Of a stretch of 64,000 nucleotides of DNA, positions 45,038-54,446 are shown in pieces (within the stretch, counting starts at the first letter, position 1; every line of letters begins with the position of its first letter). The position numbers and the translations under genes are program-made. The DNA comes from Caenibius sp. WL (GTDB lineage Bacteria > Pseudomonadota > Alphaproteobacteria > Sphingomonadales > Sphingomonadaceae). The stretch spans positions 2,678,501 through 2,742,500 of the forward strand of contig NZ_CP081844.1 of NCBI RefSeq assembly GCF_019803445.1, in the 5' to 3' direction. The notes below the pieces were generated by a model. The model saw only the letters and a program-made list of their open reading frames with translations. It ran no database searches and was not told where the DNA came from.

Positions 45038-45388
45038 TCATATGCCAACGGGAAGTTCATCCATGCCGGGGGGCGCATCGGGCACAGCCACTTCAATCAT
45101 GCCGCTTTCGAGCCGAACCGGGAAAACCCGCAGATCGCGATAAGCCGAACCGAGGCAACGCCCGGTGGCGAGTTCAAAGCGAGCGCCGTGGAGCGGGCAC
45201 ATCACCGCACCCCGGCGGATACGCCCCCCCGAAAGCAAAGACGCCTGATGCGTGCAGCGATCATTCACAGCGTGAAAACCGTCATCGGTCCGGGCAAGCA
45301 GGACATGCCAGCCCCCCACTTTCACGGCCAGCTTGCCCTCCTCAGGAAAACTGCTTTCCTCGATTACGCTGTGCCAGGCTTCGCTCAT
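45038..45388 (-). CDS. Rieske-type ferredoxin
   Basis: 116 residues. Cluster ligands C45/H47 and C64/H67 (RCTHQASLL and VMCPLHGARF). ATG at 45388. It would carry electrons to the Rieske oxygenase alphas of the island, and it is the only ferredoxin I find; no dedicated reductase is visible in the window. A NirD/assimilatory-type small Rieske protein is the main alternative reading. Confidence 0.92.
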   Translation of the reverse strand: MSEAWHSVIEESSFPEEGKLAVKVGGWHVLLARTDDGFHAVNDRCTHQASLLSGGRIRRGAVMCPLHGARFELATGRCLGSAYRDLRVFPVRLESGMIEVAVPDAPPGMDELPVGI

Positions 45389-45477
45389 ACGTCCTTCCCC
45401 GTTCCAGCCGCGCCTGCGGCTGTTCCAACCGTTTGTTTACAACATCCGCTTTAGCTTCTGGCCAGCCTCAAAAAAGG

Positions 45478-45501
45478 CTAGTCATAGCGCTAGGTCGCTA
45501 T
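45478..45501. promoter_or_regulatory. CTAG elements and inverted repeat before ferredoxin gene
   Basis: CTAGTCATAG at 45478-45487, then ATAGCG (45484-45489) / CGCTAT (45496-45501) flanking a second CTAG (45490-45493). It lies 90-113 bases before ATG 45388 and shares GGGATAG and GAC(C)TAG with the element at 48144. Confidence 0.5.
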
Positions 45502-45551
45502 CCCCTCGTGGCCCACCACAGCGGAACAAACGGCACCCACGCAAACGCAAA

Positions 45552-45581
45552 CGGACGGAGCCTTGCAGCTCCGCCCGTCCG
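45552..45581 (-). terminator. Possible hairpin after receptor gene
   Basis: CGGAGC / GCTCCG with loop CTTGCA at the core (about 45556-45572) and further imperfect pairing, just past the receptor stop at 45604, followed on the minus strand by T-rich GTTTGCGTTTG. Weak. Confidence 0.4.
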
Positions 45582-45603
45582 CCCCATGTTTCTTTCAAAA
45601 GAG

Positions 45604-48072
45604 TCAGAAACGCTTGGTCAACTGCACCCGGACCGTGCGCGGCAGGTTGCCGAACCCCAGTTGATCGGCGTGAACACCCGCATCAGTGCCGGTGTTGAGC
45701 CCGGTGGAAGGCCCATCGACCACGCCCGCAACATAGAACTGGTTGGTCAGGTTCTTGCCAATGACGGCGATTTCCCAGTTGTCATCCGCCGCGCCAAAGC
45801 GAACACCGGCGTCCAGCGTCACATATTTTTTCTGGCGCGAGTCCGGATTGCCGAAGCCCGATGCCAGATAGCTCCCGCTGTAACGCGCATCCACATTGAT
45901 GCCGAACTTCAGGCTGTCGCTGATCTCGCTGTCATAGGACACGCCCAGATTGCCGGTCCATTTCGGAGCCACGGCGAGCGGAGCGCCGTTGAGGTTCTGG
46001 CGCGTTTCCAGACCGCCGACGAACGTGCACCCTTCCGCAATCGTCTGGCCCGCATAACACGGCGCCTGCGCGAACTTGCTGTAAGTCGCCTTGGTGTAGT
46101 TGACCGAGCCATGGATATTCAGACCCTGCACCGCGCGCGGAGCGAATTCGAATTCCAGTTCCACCCCACGGGTCTTCGCATCCGCCGTCAGCGTCTGGAA
46201 CGCGAAGATCGGTGAATTGAAGAAGTCCACTTGCAGATCGAGATATTTGTAAGTGAACGCGGTCAGGTTGAGGCGCAGTTGGTTGTCGGCCAGCGTCGAC
46301 TTGATACCCGCTTCGAACCCGCGTGCCTTTTCCGGATTGAACGTGAGGTCGCTCAGCGGATCGGATGAGAATTTCGAGTTGATCCCTCCGTTCGAAAACC
46401 CGCCCGACTTGTACGCTGTCTTGTAGGCACCGTAGATCAGCAGGTTGCTGTTCGGTTTGTAAGTCAGCGTGGCTTCGGGCGACCAGTTGTTGAACTTCTG
46501 GTTTGCGCGGATCACGCCGAGACCATCGGGATCATCCGCCGGCCGGAAGATCGAAACCACCCCCGGGTTGTTGTACGGCTGGGTGAAGAAGCTCCGCTTG
46601 GTTTCGTGCGTGTAACGCGCGCCGCCGGCAAGCTCGAGTTCGGGAATGATCTTCCACGAAAGCTGGCCGAATATGGCGATAGTCTCACCCTTGGTGTAGC
46701 TGCTCTTGCGCGTCGCCATGTAGAGATTTTCGGCCGAGGCAGCGCTGTTGCGCAGCCCCGCGAAGGCAATGTACTGCCCGAAGTCACGCCGGGTTTTCTG
46801 ATAGAGCGCACCTAGCATGCCGTTGAACGGACCATCGAGCCTGGAGGTGACGCGCAATTCCTGCGAAAAGGCCTTCCAGGTCGAGTTTTCGGTCGCCCAT
46901 TGCCCGGCGTCGCTCGTCTGGAAATCGCAAGCACAGGCCCAGCGATTGTTGTTGGTGTTGTAGTTCGTCACCGAATTGATGACGAAGTTATCCAGTTCAT
47001 AACTGATATTGCCGTTGATAGCCCACGAACGATACCGGTTGTAAAGCTGGCCGTCTTTCTTGGCGTAAGGGAAATTCGCCGCGATATCGGCCGGCATGTT
47101 GTTCTGGTGGGTGACGAACTTGTTATCGCAGGCATAGCCGGTCAACTGGCTGAGCCCGCTTTCCAGACCGCAATTATAGGCCACATAGTTCCATGAGGAA
47201 TTGTTGACCTTGTTGTAATCGTATGTGCCTTTCAGCGTCATCGTGAGCCGGTCGGTCGGCGTGTATTTCAGCGTCAGGCGGGCGAGCAATTCATCCTCAC
47301 CCGGCTGGTGCCTGGAAGCAGGCGATGCGATGGATGTGATCGGATTGCCGCTGCCCCCCGCCAGAATATCCTGGATATCGACCGTGGTATAATTTCGGTC
47401 GACGGAAACATTGCGATAGTATCCGCGATCCATCTTCGAACCGCGTACGGCAAAACGTACCCCCAACGTATCGGTCAGCGGACCGGAAGCGATGAATTCC
47501 CCCTGATACTGGCGCGAACGGAATTCATATCCGGCACGGGCGATGAATTCCGCCTCGGACCCCGGATCGTTGGTGGTCAGCGAAATCACGCCTGCGGTGG
47601 CGTTCTTACCGAAGAACAGCGCCTGCGGGCCTTTCAGCACTTCGACCCGCTGTAAATCGAAAAAGCCTTCCTGGATCACGCGACCCTGGCCGTAATAGGC
47701 GCCATCGACCACGACCGCGACCGATTGCTCGATACCGATGGAAGTCGATGAGGAACCGATGCCCCGCAAGGTCAACTGGGCGCCCGAACCGTTGGATGCG
47801 CGCCCGACGTTGAGGCTGGGTGTCGCGGCGGCGATCTTTTCGATACTGGTAAAATCGCGTTTCTGGATCGTTTCACCCGAAATCGCCATAACCGCCACGG
47901 GAACCGATTGCGCGCTTTCTTCACGCTTGCGCGCGGTCACCACGATATCGGTCAAGCCACCGCCGCCGGTGCTGGCGGCAGCCTGATCGGCCTCCTGCGC
48001 CAACGCGGGTTGAACAAAGGCCACAAGCCCGAGCACGCTCGATCCGAGCAACATATTTTTTATGAGACGCAT
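45604..48072 (-). CDS. TonB-dependent receptor
   Basis: 822 residues from ATG 48072 (GGAGAG upstream; a frame from 48117 is not needed). Signal ends FVQPALAQ; TonB box TDIVVTARKR; plug KGPQALFFGKNATAGV, which differs from the RGPQGTLFGRN of most others; barrel ends VQLTKRF. It lies upstream of the ferredoxin/SnoaL genes but has its own probable terminator. Divergent MDR/ThuA genes share its promoter region with a CTAG element. Confidence 0.94.
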   Translation of the reverse strand: MRLIKNMLLGSSVLGLVAFVQPALAQEADQAAASTGGGGLTDIVVTARKREESAQSVPVAVMAISGETIQKRDFTSIEKIAAATPSLNVGRASNGSGAQLTLRGIGSSSTSIGIEQSVAVVVDGAYYGQGRVIQEGFFDLQRVEVLKGPQALFFGKNATAGVISLTTNDPGSEAEFIARAGYEFRSRQYQGEFIASGPLTDTLGVRFAVRGSKMDRGYYRNVSVDRNYTTVDIQDILAGGSGNPITSIASPASRHQPGEDELLARLTLKYTPTDRLTMTLKGTYDYNKVNNSSWNYVAYNCGLESGLSQLTGYACDNKFVTHQNNMPADIAANFPYAKKDGQLYNRYRSWAINGNISYELDNFVINSVTNYNTNNNRWACACDFQTSDAGQWATENSTWKAFSQELRVTSRLDGPFNGMLGALYQKTRRDFGQYIAFAGLRNSAASAENLYMATRKSSYTKGETIAIFGQLSWKIIPELELAGGARYTHETKRSFFTQPYNNPGVVSIFRPADDPDGLGVIRANQKFNNWSPEATLTYKPNSNLLIYGAYKTAYKSGGFSNGGINSKFSSDPLSDLTFNPEKARGFEAGIKSTLADNQLRLNLTAFTYKYLDLQVDFFNSPIFAFQTLTADAKTRGVELEFEFAPRAVQGLNIHGSVNYTKATYSKFAQAPCYAGQTIAEGCTFVGGLETRQNLNGAPLAVAPKWTGNLGVSYDSEISDSLKFGINVDARYSGSYLASGFGNPDSRQKKYVTLDAGVRFGAADDNWEIAVIGKNLTNQFYVAGVVDGPSTGLNTGTDAGVHADQLGFGNLPRTVRVQLTKRF

Positions 48073-48143
48073 TTCAGTCTCTCCTCCCTGAAAGACGCCC
48101 TTGTAATATGCCCACATGCCCCCAAACCTGTCCTCGCCAAATG

Positions 48144-48150
48144 ACTAGTC
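48144..48150. promoter_or_regulatory. CTAG element in divergent receptor/MDR promoter
   Basis: ACTAGTC at 48144-48150, minus strand GGGATAGGACTAGTCATTTGG. It is 72 bases before the receptor start (48072) and about 67 before the MDR start (48217), so one bound regulator could serve both directions. Confidence 0.45.
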
Positions 48151-48216
48151 CTATCCCTTTCGTGAGGTTTATGCAGCGGGCTGGCGCGGCACCCCTCGCT
48201 CAAGGGAGAACCGACT

Positions 48217-49227
48217 ATGACCGACCATCGCTACTGGCGTCTTGACCGCCATCCTGCGGGCCATGATTTTGCGAGCGCGCTCAGCTTGCAAAGCGCACCG
48301 CTACCCGCACTCAACGAAGGCGAAGTCCGCATCCGCGTGCAGTGGCTTTCGATGGATGCCGGTACGCGGATGTGGATGAGCCCGCGCGAAGATGGCTATC
48401 AACCGCCCCTCCCGCTCGGCTCACCCATGACCGGGCTGGTGCTGGGCCAGGTCTGCGAGAGCCGCGATCCCCGCTTTGCCATAGGCGCGCTGGTGCGCGG
48501 ATTTGGCCAATGGGCAGATATCAGCACCGTCATACCCGATCTGGCAGGCCTTGAGATACTGGACGAAACCGTGGCCGATCCCCGCCAGCATTTCGGCACT
48601 TTGGGTATGAACGCCTGGACTGCCTATGTCGGTGTGAAGGAAGTGGCCGCCATCCAGCCGGGCGAATGGCTGGCCGTTTCCGCCGCAGCGGGCGCGACGG
48701 GGAGCCTCGCCTGCCAGATCGGGCGCAATCTCGGCGCGCGCGTGATCGGCATTGCCGGGGGGCCAGACAAATGTGCGTTCCTGCGCGAGGATATCGGCGT
48801 CGATCTCTCGATCGATTACCGCAACCAGGATGTCGCAGCCGAACTGGCCAAAGTCGATGGCGGGATCAATGCCTTTTTCGACAATGTCGGGGGCCCAATT
48901 CTCGATGCCGTATTGCCCAATATGGCCCATTATGGGCGCGTGGCCATCTGCGGCATGGTGGCCTCTTACGACAGCGACGAAGCACTGCCCGGCCCGGCGA
49001 AATTCGACCAGATCCTGATGCGGCGGCTGCGGGTCGAAGGATTCTTCATTCCCGATTTCCTCCACCGGGGTAGCGAATTCCTGCCGCAACTGCGCCGCTG
49101 GGCCGATGCAGGGCAGTTACAGATGCGATTTGACGAGACACAGGGCCTCGAAAACGTCCTCGTTGCTTACGACCGGATGCTTTCGGGCAAGAATATCGGC
49201 AAAGTCATCGTCAAAGTCGCGGACTGA
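48217..49227 (+). CDS. MDR-family NADP-dependent oxidoreductase (CurA/PTGR-like)
   Basis: 336 residues. N-terminal domain with VQWLSMDAGTRMWM and PLGSPMTGLVLGQV, then the nucleotide-binding VSAAAGATGSLACQIGRNLG (about 155-175) and FDNVGGPILDAVLPNM. No zinc ligands, as in the enoyl/quinone reductase branch that reduces C=C bonds of alpha,beta-unsaturated ketones. GGGAGAA precedes the ATG. Its TGA overlaps the ATG of a ThuA-like gene. Paralogue at 53334. Confidence 0.91.
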   Translation: MTDHRYWRLDRHPAGHDFASALSLQSAPLPALNEGEVRIRVQWLSMDAGTRMWMSPREDGYQPPLPLGSPMTGLVLGQVCESRDPRFAIGALVRGFGQWADISTVIPDLAGLEILDETVADPRQHFGTLGMNAWTAYVGVKEVAAIQPGEWLAVSAAAGATGSLACQIGRNLGARVIGIAGGPDKCAFLREDIGVDLSIDYRNQDVAAELAKVDGGINAFFDNVGGPILDAVLPNMAHYGRVAICGMVASYDSDEALPGPAKFDQILMRRLRVEGFFIPDFLHRGSEFLPQLRRWADAGQLQMRFDETQGLENVLVAYDRMLSGKNIGKVIVKVAD

Positions 49228-50030
49228 TGCCGATCATCCGCCATCGCGCCGCCTTGCAATGCCTTGTCGCCGTGCGCGGGCATCCGTTCGACCGCACGGC
49301 GTTCGATGGCATGTTTCAGGCAATGGAGGGGCTTTCCGCCACCATGGTCGATCAACCGGCCGCAGCACGGTTGATGTCACCCGAAGGCATGCGCGGCTTC
49401 GATGTGCTGGTGCTTTACGATATGCCGGGTCTCGATTTCGAAGCCGGGGCCGAGGAAGCCCCACCGCTCTACCGCGATCCTTCCCCCGAACTGCGCGACG
49501 GGCTGCGCCGCCTGCTGGAACAGGGGACCGGGATCGTCGCACTCCACCATGCGCTCGCCGGCTGGCCGACATGGGGCGATTATCATGAATGGCTGGGCGG
49601 CCAGTTCCTCTATCACCCCGGCCCGGTGCGCGGGGAGCACTGGCCGGACAGCGGCTATCGCCATGACGTGACGCATGAAATATCCATCGAGCAAGATCAT
49701 CCTGTAACGGCGGGCCTGCCACCGCACTTCACACTGGTGGACGAGCTATATCTGTGTCCGATCTTCCCCGAAGGCGCGACGCCCCTGCTGCGATCCTCCG
49801 CCGCATTCACCCGCGATCATTTCTGGTCGGCCGAATTGGCCGTCAGCGGGCAGATGTTCACCCGTGAAGGCTGGGACCATCCCGATGGCTCCAACGTGAT
49901 CGGCTGGGCGAAGCAGGCGCTGGCTTCACGGCTCGTGTATCTTCAGCCAGGCGATGGCGCCGCCGTTTACAACGATCCGAACTATCGCCGCTTGGTGGAA
50001 AACGCGATCCGCTGGGTGGCGGATCGCTGA
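49227..50030 (+). CDS. ThuA-like protein
   Basis: 267 residues. ThuA fold: RGFDVLVLYDMPGLDF, then GTGIVALHHALAGWPTWGDY, EWLGGQFLYHPGP and the C-terminal HPDGSNVIGWAKQALAS. The ATG overlaps the MDR stop (TGATG). The same family occurs at 34690, coupled to a Rieske gene. Two ThuA copies in a Rieske island suggest a sugar or glycoside component of the substrate, but the ThuA reaction is not well established. Confidence 0.86.
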   Translation: MPIIRHRAALQCLVAVRGHPFDRTAFDGMFQAMEGLSATMVDQPAAARLMSPEGMRGFDVLVLYDMPGLDFEAGAEEAPPLYRDPSPELRDGLRRLLEQGTGIVALHHALAGWPTWGDYHEWLGGQFLYHPGPVRGEHWPDSGYRHDVTHEISIEQDHPVTAGLPPHFTLVDELYLCPIFPEGATPLLRSSAAFTRDHFWSAELAVSGQMFTREGWDHPDGSNVIGWAKQALASRLVYLQPGDGAAVYNDPNYRRLVENAIRWVADR

Positions 50031-50041
50031 ACATCTCCTGC

Positions 50042-50806
50042 TTACTGCGCGGCCATACCGCCATCGACGACAAATTCACCGCCTGTGATATAGCGCGCCT
50101 CGTCCGAGGCGAGGAACAGGTTCATGTTGGCGATGTCGAGCGGGCTGCCCATGTAGCCCATCGGAACCAGAGCCATGGTGGAATCGAAATTGTCGGCGTT
50201 GTCTTCCTGCGCCACCCCCTGCATGTTGGTGAGTATCATGCCGGGATGGACGCTGTTGCAACGAATCCCGTCCTTTGCGCATTCCAGCGCCACCACTTTC
50301 GAAAACAGCCGCACACCGCCTTTCGCCGCTGCATAGGCAGAACAACCCTGCACCCCGAACAGCCCCGCCACGGACGAGATGTTGATGATCGATCCGCCCT
50401 CGCCCACCTTGCGCATCAGTTTCACAGCCCGCTGCGTGCCGTAGAACACGCTGTCGAGATTGACACTGTTCTGAAGCTTCCAATCGGCGGTGGTAAATTC
50501 TTCCAGCATCCGCAGCACGGCAATCCCGGCGTTGTTCACCAGTATGTCCAAGCGCCCATGGCCGGCCTCTATTGCCCCGATAACGCGGTCCCAGTCGGCC
50601 TCGCTGACGACATCATGGGGCAACGCTTCGGCTTTGCCCCCGGCCGCACGGATGTCCGCCGCCACCCGCTCCGCGCCATCGCCGTCGCGATCGGTGATGA
50701 ACACGATCGCCCCTTCTTCGGCAAAGCGTTGCGCGGTGGCGCTTCCCAGGCCCGGCACCGACGCGCCGCCGGTTATCAGTGCAACTTTTCCGTCCAAACG
50801 TCCCAT
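50042..50806 (-). CDS. Short-chain dehydrogenase/reductase
   Basis: 254 residues from ATG 50806 (GGAG upstream). TGGASVPGLGSATA cofactor loop, NNAG motif in DILVNNAGIA, and catalytic S-Y-K with ISSVAGLFG and YAAAK; C-terminal YITGGEFVVDGG typical of the classical family. It follows the receptor at 50884 by 77 bases on the same strand. Confidence 0.92.
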   Translation of the reverse strand: MGRLDGKVALITGGASVPGLGSATAQRFAEEGAIVFITDRDGDGAERVAADIRAAGGKAEALPHDVVSEADWDRVIGAIEAGHGRLDILVNNAGIAVLRMLEEFTTADWKLQNSVNLDSVFYGTQRAVKLMRKVGEGGSIINISSVAGLFGVQGCSAYAAAKGGVRLFSKVVALECAKDGIRCNSVHPGMILTNMQGVAQEDNADNFDSTMALVPMGYMGSPLDIANMNLFLASDEARYITGGEFVVDGGMAAQ

Positions 50807-50883
50807 GATCATCTCCAGAATTGCGATAAAGGGGGTATGAGCATTGGCCCCGGCAAAGTGTCACCGTGCGCCAGAAGGCATAA

Positions 50884-53181
50884 TCAGAATTCGAGCCCGA
50901 GCTGCGCCCCGAACACACGCGGTTCGCGAGCGGTCGCGAAGCCCCAGTAAACGGGGAACGCCGATGCGGTGAACGCTGTCTGGCTGCCGCGATCGTTCAA
51001 CAGATTGCGGACGAACCCGGTCACACGCGCTCTGGTGCTGTCGTTCAGTTTGAAAATGACCGACGCGGAAATGTCGATCAGGTTCTGCGCATCGGAGCGC
51101 AAACGCGGATCGTTGCGCGGCACGTCCACCGTCGCCCCGGCAGGCGCGGAAATCGCCGTGGGATAAATCGCCGGATCGGCGGAAATCTGCTGATCGTAGC
51201 GCGAAAGGTATCGATAACCGGCGTTGAATTTCAGATCCGCATCCAGCTTCCCTTCCAGCGGCACCGTGTATTCCGCATTGATCGAAGCGGTAATCTTGGG
51301 GGCATAGATCATGTCCACCCCGGAAAAATCGAATGTCCGCGAGATCGACGTGGTCGCACCGGTGGCGACGGGTTGATCGACAATGAATCCGCGGAAGCTG
51401 GCATCGGTGTAGCCAAAGGCGCCCCGCACTGTCAGGCCATCCACAGGGCGCAAAGTCACGTCCGCTTCAAACCCCTTGATCTTGGCGGCGGCGGCATTGA
51501 TGACCACCGTCTGCGGCAGGGCAATACCGGGCACTGCCACCGTCCCCGTTTGCTGAATACCCTTGTAGTCGGAATAGAACGCCGCCAGATTCACCGTCAA
51601 CTTGCGATCCCACAGCTCGCTTTTCAGCCCGGCTTCCCAGGCGTCCACGGTTTCCGGCTCGTAAGGCAAGGTCGCAGAATAGACGGTGAGCCCCCGCCCG
51701 TTAAACCCGCCCGAACGATAGCCGCGCGACCATGATGCATAGAGCATCAGGTTCTGGTTCGGCCGATAGTCGATGCCGATTTTCGGGGTAAACTTGTTCC
51801 ACGTATCCGACACGCGCGGCGCAGCGAAAGATGCCGATGGATTGCCGGGATCGGTGAACGCCGTCTGCAACGACTTCTTGTCATGCGTGTAGCGCCCGCC
51901 GCCTGATATACGGACCTTGGGCAACACTTCCCAGTTCACGTCGATGAACCCGGCATAGGATTCCGACCACCCCGTCGTGCTCTGCAAGGTCGGCGCGGCC
52001 CCGAAAACCGATGTGGCCTGATCGAGGTGATAGCGGCTCTTGAAGTAGTAAACCCCGGCGACATAATCGAATGAATCGCCGATCCTGCCGCTGGCCCGCA
52101 ATTCCTGGCTGAACTGGTGGTATGTCTGATCCCGGTTGGTGGCATAAAGGCCGGCGGACCCGTAGTCCTGCATGATATCGTCCGTGCTTTCGCGGTATGC
52201 CGTCACCGATGTCAGTTTGATGCCACCCAGATCGAGATTCATTTCCGCGGTCACACCGGGCGAACGGTATTTCCCGTAAAGCGATTTCGACGCGATCACG
52301 TTGTAGATACCGCGCGTATTGCTCTGATCGACCAGCGCGGGCGGCATGGCCCCAGCAAACGCATCGCCGGTTTTCGTGAGGCTGCCGAGCACCGGATCGA
52401 AATCCTGCACCTGCTTGTCCACGGTAATCAGCGCTTCGAAATTCGAGGATGGGGTGAACAACAGGCTGGCGCCGAAATTCTCGTTGTTCGTGCCGCCGCG
52501 ATGCTTCCCGCCATCGGCGAGATCGCGATAATAGCCATTGCTCTGCGTATGCATGTAGAAGAACTTGGCCGCCAGAATATCCCGCACGACCGGCACATGC
52601 ACCACGTTGCGGCTGCTGAAACGGCCATAACTGCCGACTTCCAGTTCCAGCTTGCCGGAAAACTCATTCTTCGGGCGCGAACGCTTGACGTTGATCACGC
52701 CGGCGATCGTGTTGCGGCCGAACAGCGTGCCTTGCGGCCCGCGCAGCACTTCGATGGAATCGATATCGAAGAAATCGAGCATTTGCCCGGTCGAGGTCCC
52801 GATATAGACTCCGTCGATATTGACCCCCACCGCCGGATCGAACGACTTCTCAATATCGGCAAACGCGATCCCGCGGATCGAAATATTGGCTGCGGCTGCC
52901 CCAGTGCCGCCGCTGGTAATCACCACGTTGGGCGCAGCACCCTGAAGGTCGCCAATCGTCAGCGCCGCCGCCCCTTCAAGCTGCGCGCCCTGCAGCGCCG
53001 TGACGGCGACGGGCGTTGTCTGGATCGATTCAGCGCGGCGCCGGGCAGTCACGATGATCGCCCCCGGATCGTCAGCCGAAATCGCAGGTTCGCCTTGAGC
53101 CCAAGCCGGTGCGGCCAGGCCCGCCATCATCGATGTCGCCAGCAAGGCGGTAAGTGCTTTTCTGCGTGAATGCACGAACAT
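50884..53181 (-). CDS. TonB-dependent receptor
   Basis: 765 residues. ATG at 53181 with GGAGGGGG upstream. Signal ends APAWAQ; TonB box GAIIVTARRR; plug RGPQGTLFGRNTIAGV; barrel ends GAQLGLEF. The SDR gene follows on the same strand, and a MDR gene is divergent, giving the same receptor/reductase arrangement as at 45.6-50.0 kb. Confidence 0.94.
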   Translation of the reverse strand: MFVHSRRKALTALLATSMMAGLAAPAWAQGEPAISADDPGAIIVTARRRAESIQTTPVAVTALQGAQLEGAAALTIGDLQGAAPNVVITSGGTGAAAANISIRGIAFADIEKSFDPAVGVNIDGVYIGTSTGQMLDFFDIDSIEVLRGPQGTLFGRNTIAGVINVKRSRPKNEFSGKLELEVGSYGRFSSRNVVHVPVVRDILAAKFFYMHTQSNGYYRDLADGGKHRGGTNNENFGASLLFTPSSNFEALITVDKQVQDFDPVLGSLTKTGDAFAGAMPPALVDQSNTRGIYNVIASKSLYGKYRSPGVTAEMNLDLGGIKLTSVTAYRESTDDIMQDYGSAGLYATNRDQTYHQFSQELRASGRIGDSFDYVAGVYYFKSRYHLDQATSVFGAAPTLQSTTGWSESYAGFIDVNWEVLPKVRISGGGRYTHDKKSLQTAFTDPGNPSASFAAPRVSDTWNKFTPKIGIDYRPNQNLMLYASWSRGYRSGGFNGRGLTVYSATLPYEPETVDAWEAGLKSELWDRKLTVNLAAFYSDYKGIQQTGTVAVPGIALPQTVVINAAAAKIKGFEADVTLRPVDGLTVRGAFGYTDASFRGFIVDQPVATGATTSISRTFDFSGVDMIYAPKITASINAEYTVPLEGKLDADLKFNAGYRYLSRYDQQISADPAIYPTAISAPAGATVDVPRNDPRLRSDAQNLIDISASVIFKLNDSTRARVTGFVRNLLNDRGSQTAFTASAFPVYWGFATAREPRVFGAQLGLEF

Positions 53182-53333
53182 CGCAATCCCCCTCCATACA
53201 GCCGCCTTTGGGCGGTCCGTTTTCAGGGGAGGCTATGCAATAGATCGTCAGTTGCGTTTAACTGCCCATTATCACAGGTGCGGCCCGGCCCGTATCACGC
53301 AAGCAATGACTGCTCACGTGGAGAGAACAACAG

Positions 53334-54347
53334 ATGCCCGAAAATCGCCGCTTCCTGCTCGTCCGCAGGCCGCATGGCACGCCTGTGCCGGAAGATTTCA
53401 GCCTCGTCAGCGAAGCCATACCGACCCCGCCGCCCGGCGGCTTCGTGGTTCGCAACCATTACGCATCGCTTGATCCGGCGCAGCGCGGATGGATGGACGA
53501 TGCGCCCAGCTACATGCCGCCTATCCCGTTGGGAGATCCGGTGCGCGCCACGACGGTGGGCGTGGTTCACAGCTCGGACAATCCCGATTTCCCACCCGGC
53601 CAATGGGTCCTGGGGATGAACGCGCTGGAAGACTATTCGGTGTCCGCGCCGGGCGGTTTCACAATGCCGGTCGACATATCGATCGTCGATTCCCCCTCGA
53701 AATACCTCTCTGCCATGGGCGCGGTCGGGTTGACCGGATATTTCGGGCTGCTCGAAGTCGCCAAGCCGCAGGCGGGGGAAACGCTGCTGATTTCAGGGGC
53801 TGCGGGCGCGGTCGGCTCCGTCGTCGGCCAGATCGGCAAGATTGCCGGCCTCAAAGTCGTTGGGATTGCCGGGGGCGGCGAGAAATGCCGCCGGCTGATC
53901 GAAGATTACAGCTTCGATGCCGCCATCGATTACAAGGGCAAATCAGTGGAGCACCTGGCAGCCGAAATCCACGCGGCGCTGCCCGAGGGGGCCAATATCA
54001 TCTTCGAGAACGTAGGCGGCGACGTGATGGATGCCGAACTACTGAATCTCGCCAAGAAGGCGCGCGTGGTCCTGTGCGGGTTGATCAGCGAATACAATGC
54101 GCCCGAGCGGATCGGCGTGCGCAATCTGTGGCAAGTGCTCGCCCAGGAAGCGACGCTTTATGGCTATCTGGTGATGGACTATGCACCGCGCTTTGCGGAA
54201 GCTGGCGCGATCATGGCCGAATGGATGGCCGAAGGCAGACTGCGGATCGACGAAGACGTGCAGACAGGGTTGGAAAACACCTACGATGTGTTCATGCGCC
54301 TGTTCAGCGGCGCGAATACCGGCAAACTGGTTCTGCAAATCGCCTGA
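53334..54347 (+). CDS. MDR-family NADP-dependent oxidoreductase (CurA/PTGR-like)
   Basis: 337 residues. N-terminal HYASLDPAQRGWMDD and PLGDPVRATTVGVV, nucleotide-binding GAAGAVGSVVGQIGKIAG (about 154-171) and FENVGGDVMDAELLNL. Similar to the 48217 protein and, like it, divergent from a TonB receptor. Likely reduces a C=C bond next to a carbonyl. Ends 19 bases before a terminator. Confidence 0.92.
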   Translation: MPENRRFLLVRRPHGTPVPEDFSLVSEAIPTPPPGGFVVRNHYASLDPAQRGWMDDAPSYMPPIPLGDPVRATTVGVVHSSDNPDFPPGQWVLGMNALEDYSVSAPGGFTMPVDISIVDSPSKYLSAMGAVGLTGYFGLLEVAKPQAGETLLISGAAGAVGSVVGQIGKIAGLKVVGIAGGGEKCRRLIEDYSFDAAIDYKGKSVEHLAAEIHAALPEGANIIFENVGGDVMDAELLNLAKKARVVLCGLISEYNAPERIGVRNLWQVLAQEATLYGYLVMDYAPRFAEAGAIMAEWMAEGRLRIDEDVQTGLENTYDVFMRLFSGANTGKLVLQIA

Positions 54348-54365
54348 CCATTACCGAGATCGGAA

Positions 54366-54401
54366 AAAGGCGCGGGCGGGCATAACCGGACCCGCGCCTT
54401 T
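54366..54401. terminator. Terminator between convergent genes
   Basis: Stem AAAGGCGCGGG (54366-54376) / CCCGCGCCTTT (54391-54401), 11 perfect pairs with A/T ends, between the MDR stop (54347) and the converging SDR (ends 54447). Confidence 0.7.
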
Positions 54402-54446
54402 CCTATTTGCCTCCCACGCCCGGCTTTGTGCAGCAGGGCGAAGGCG

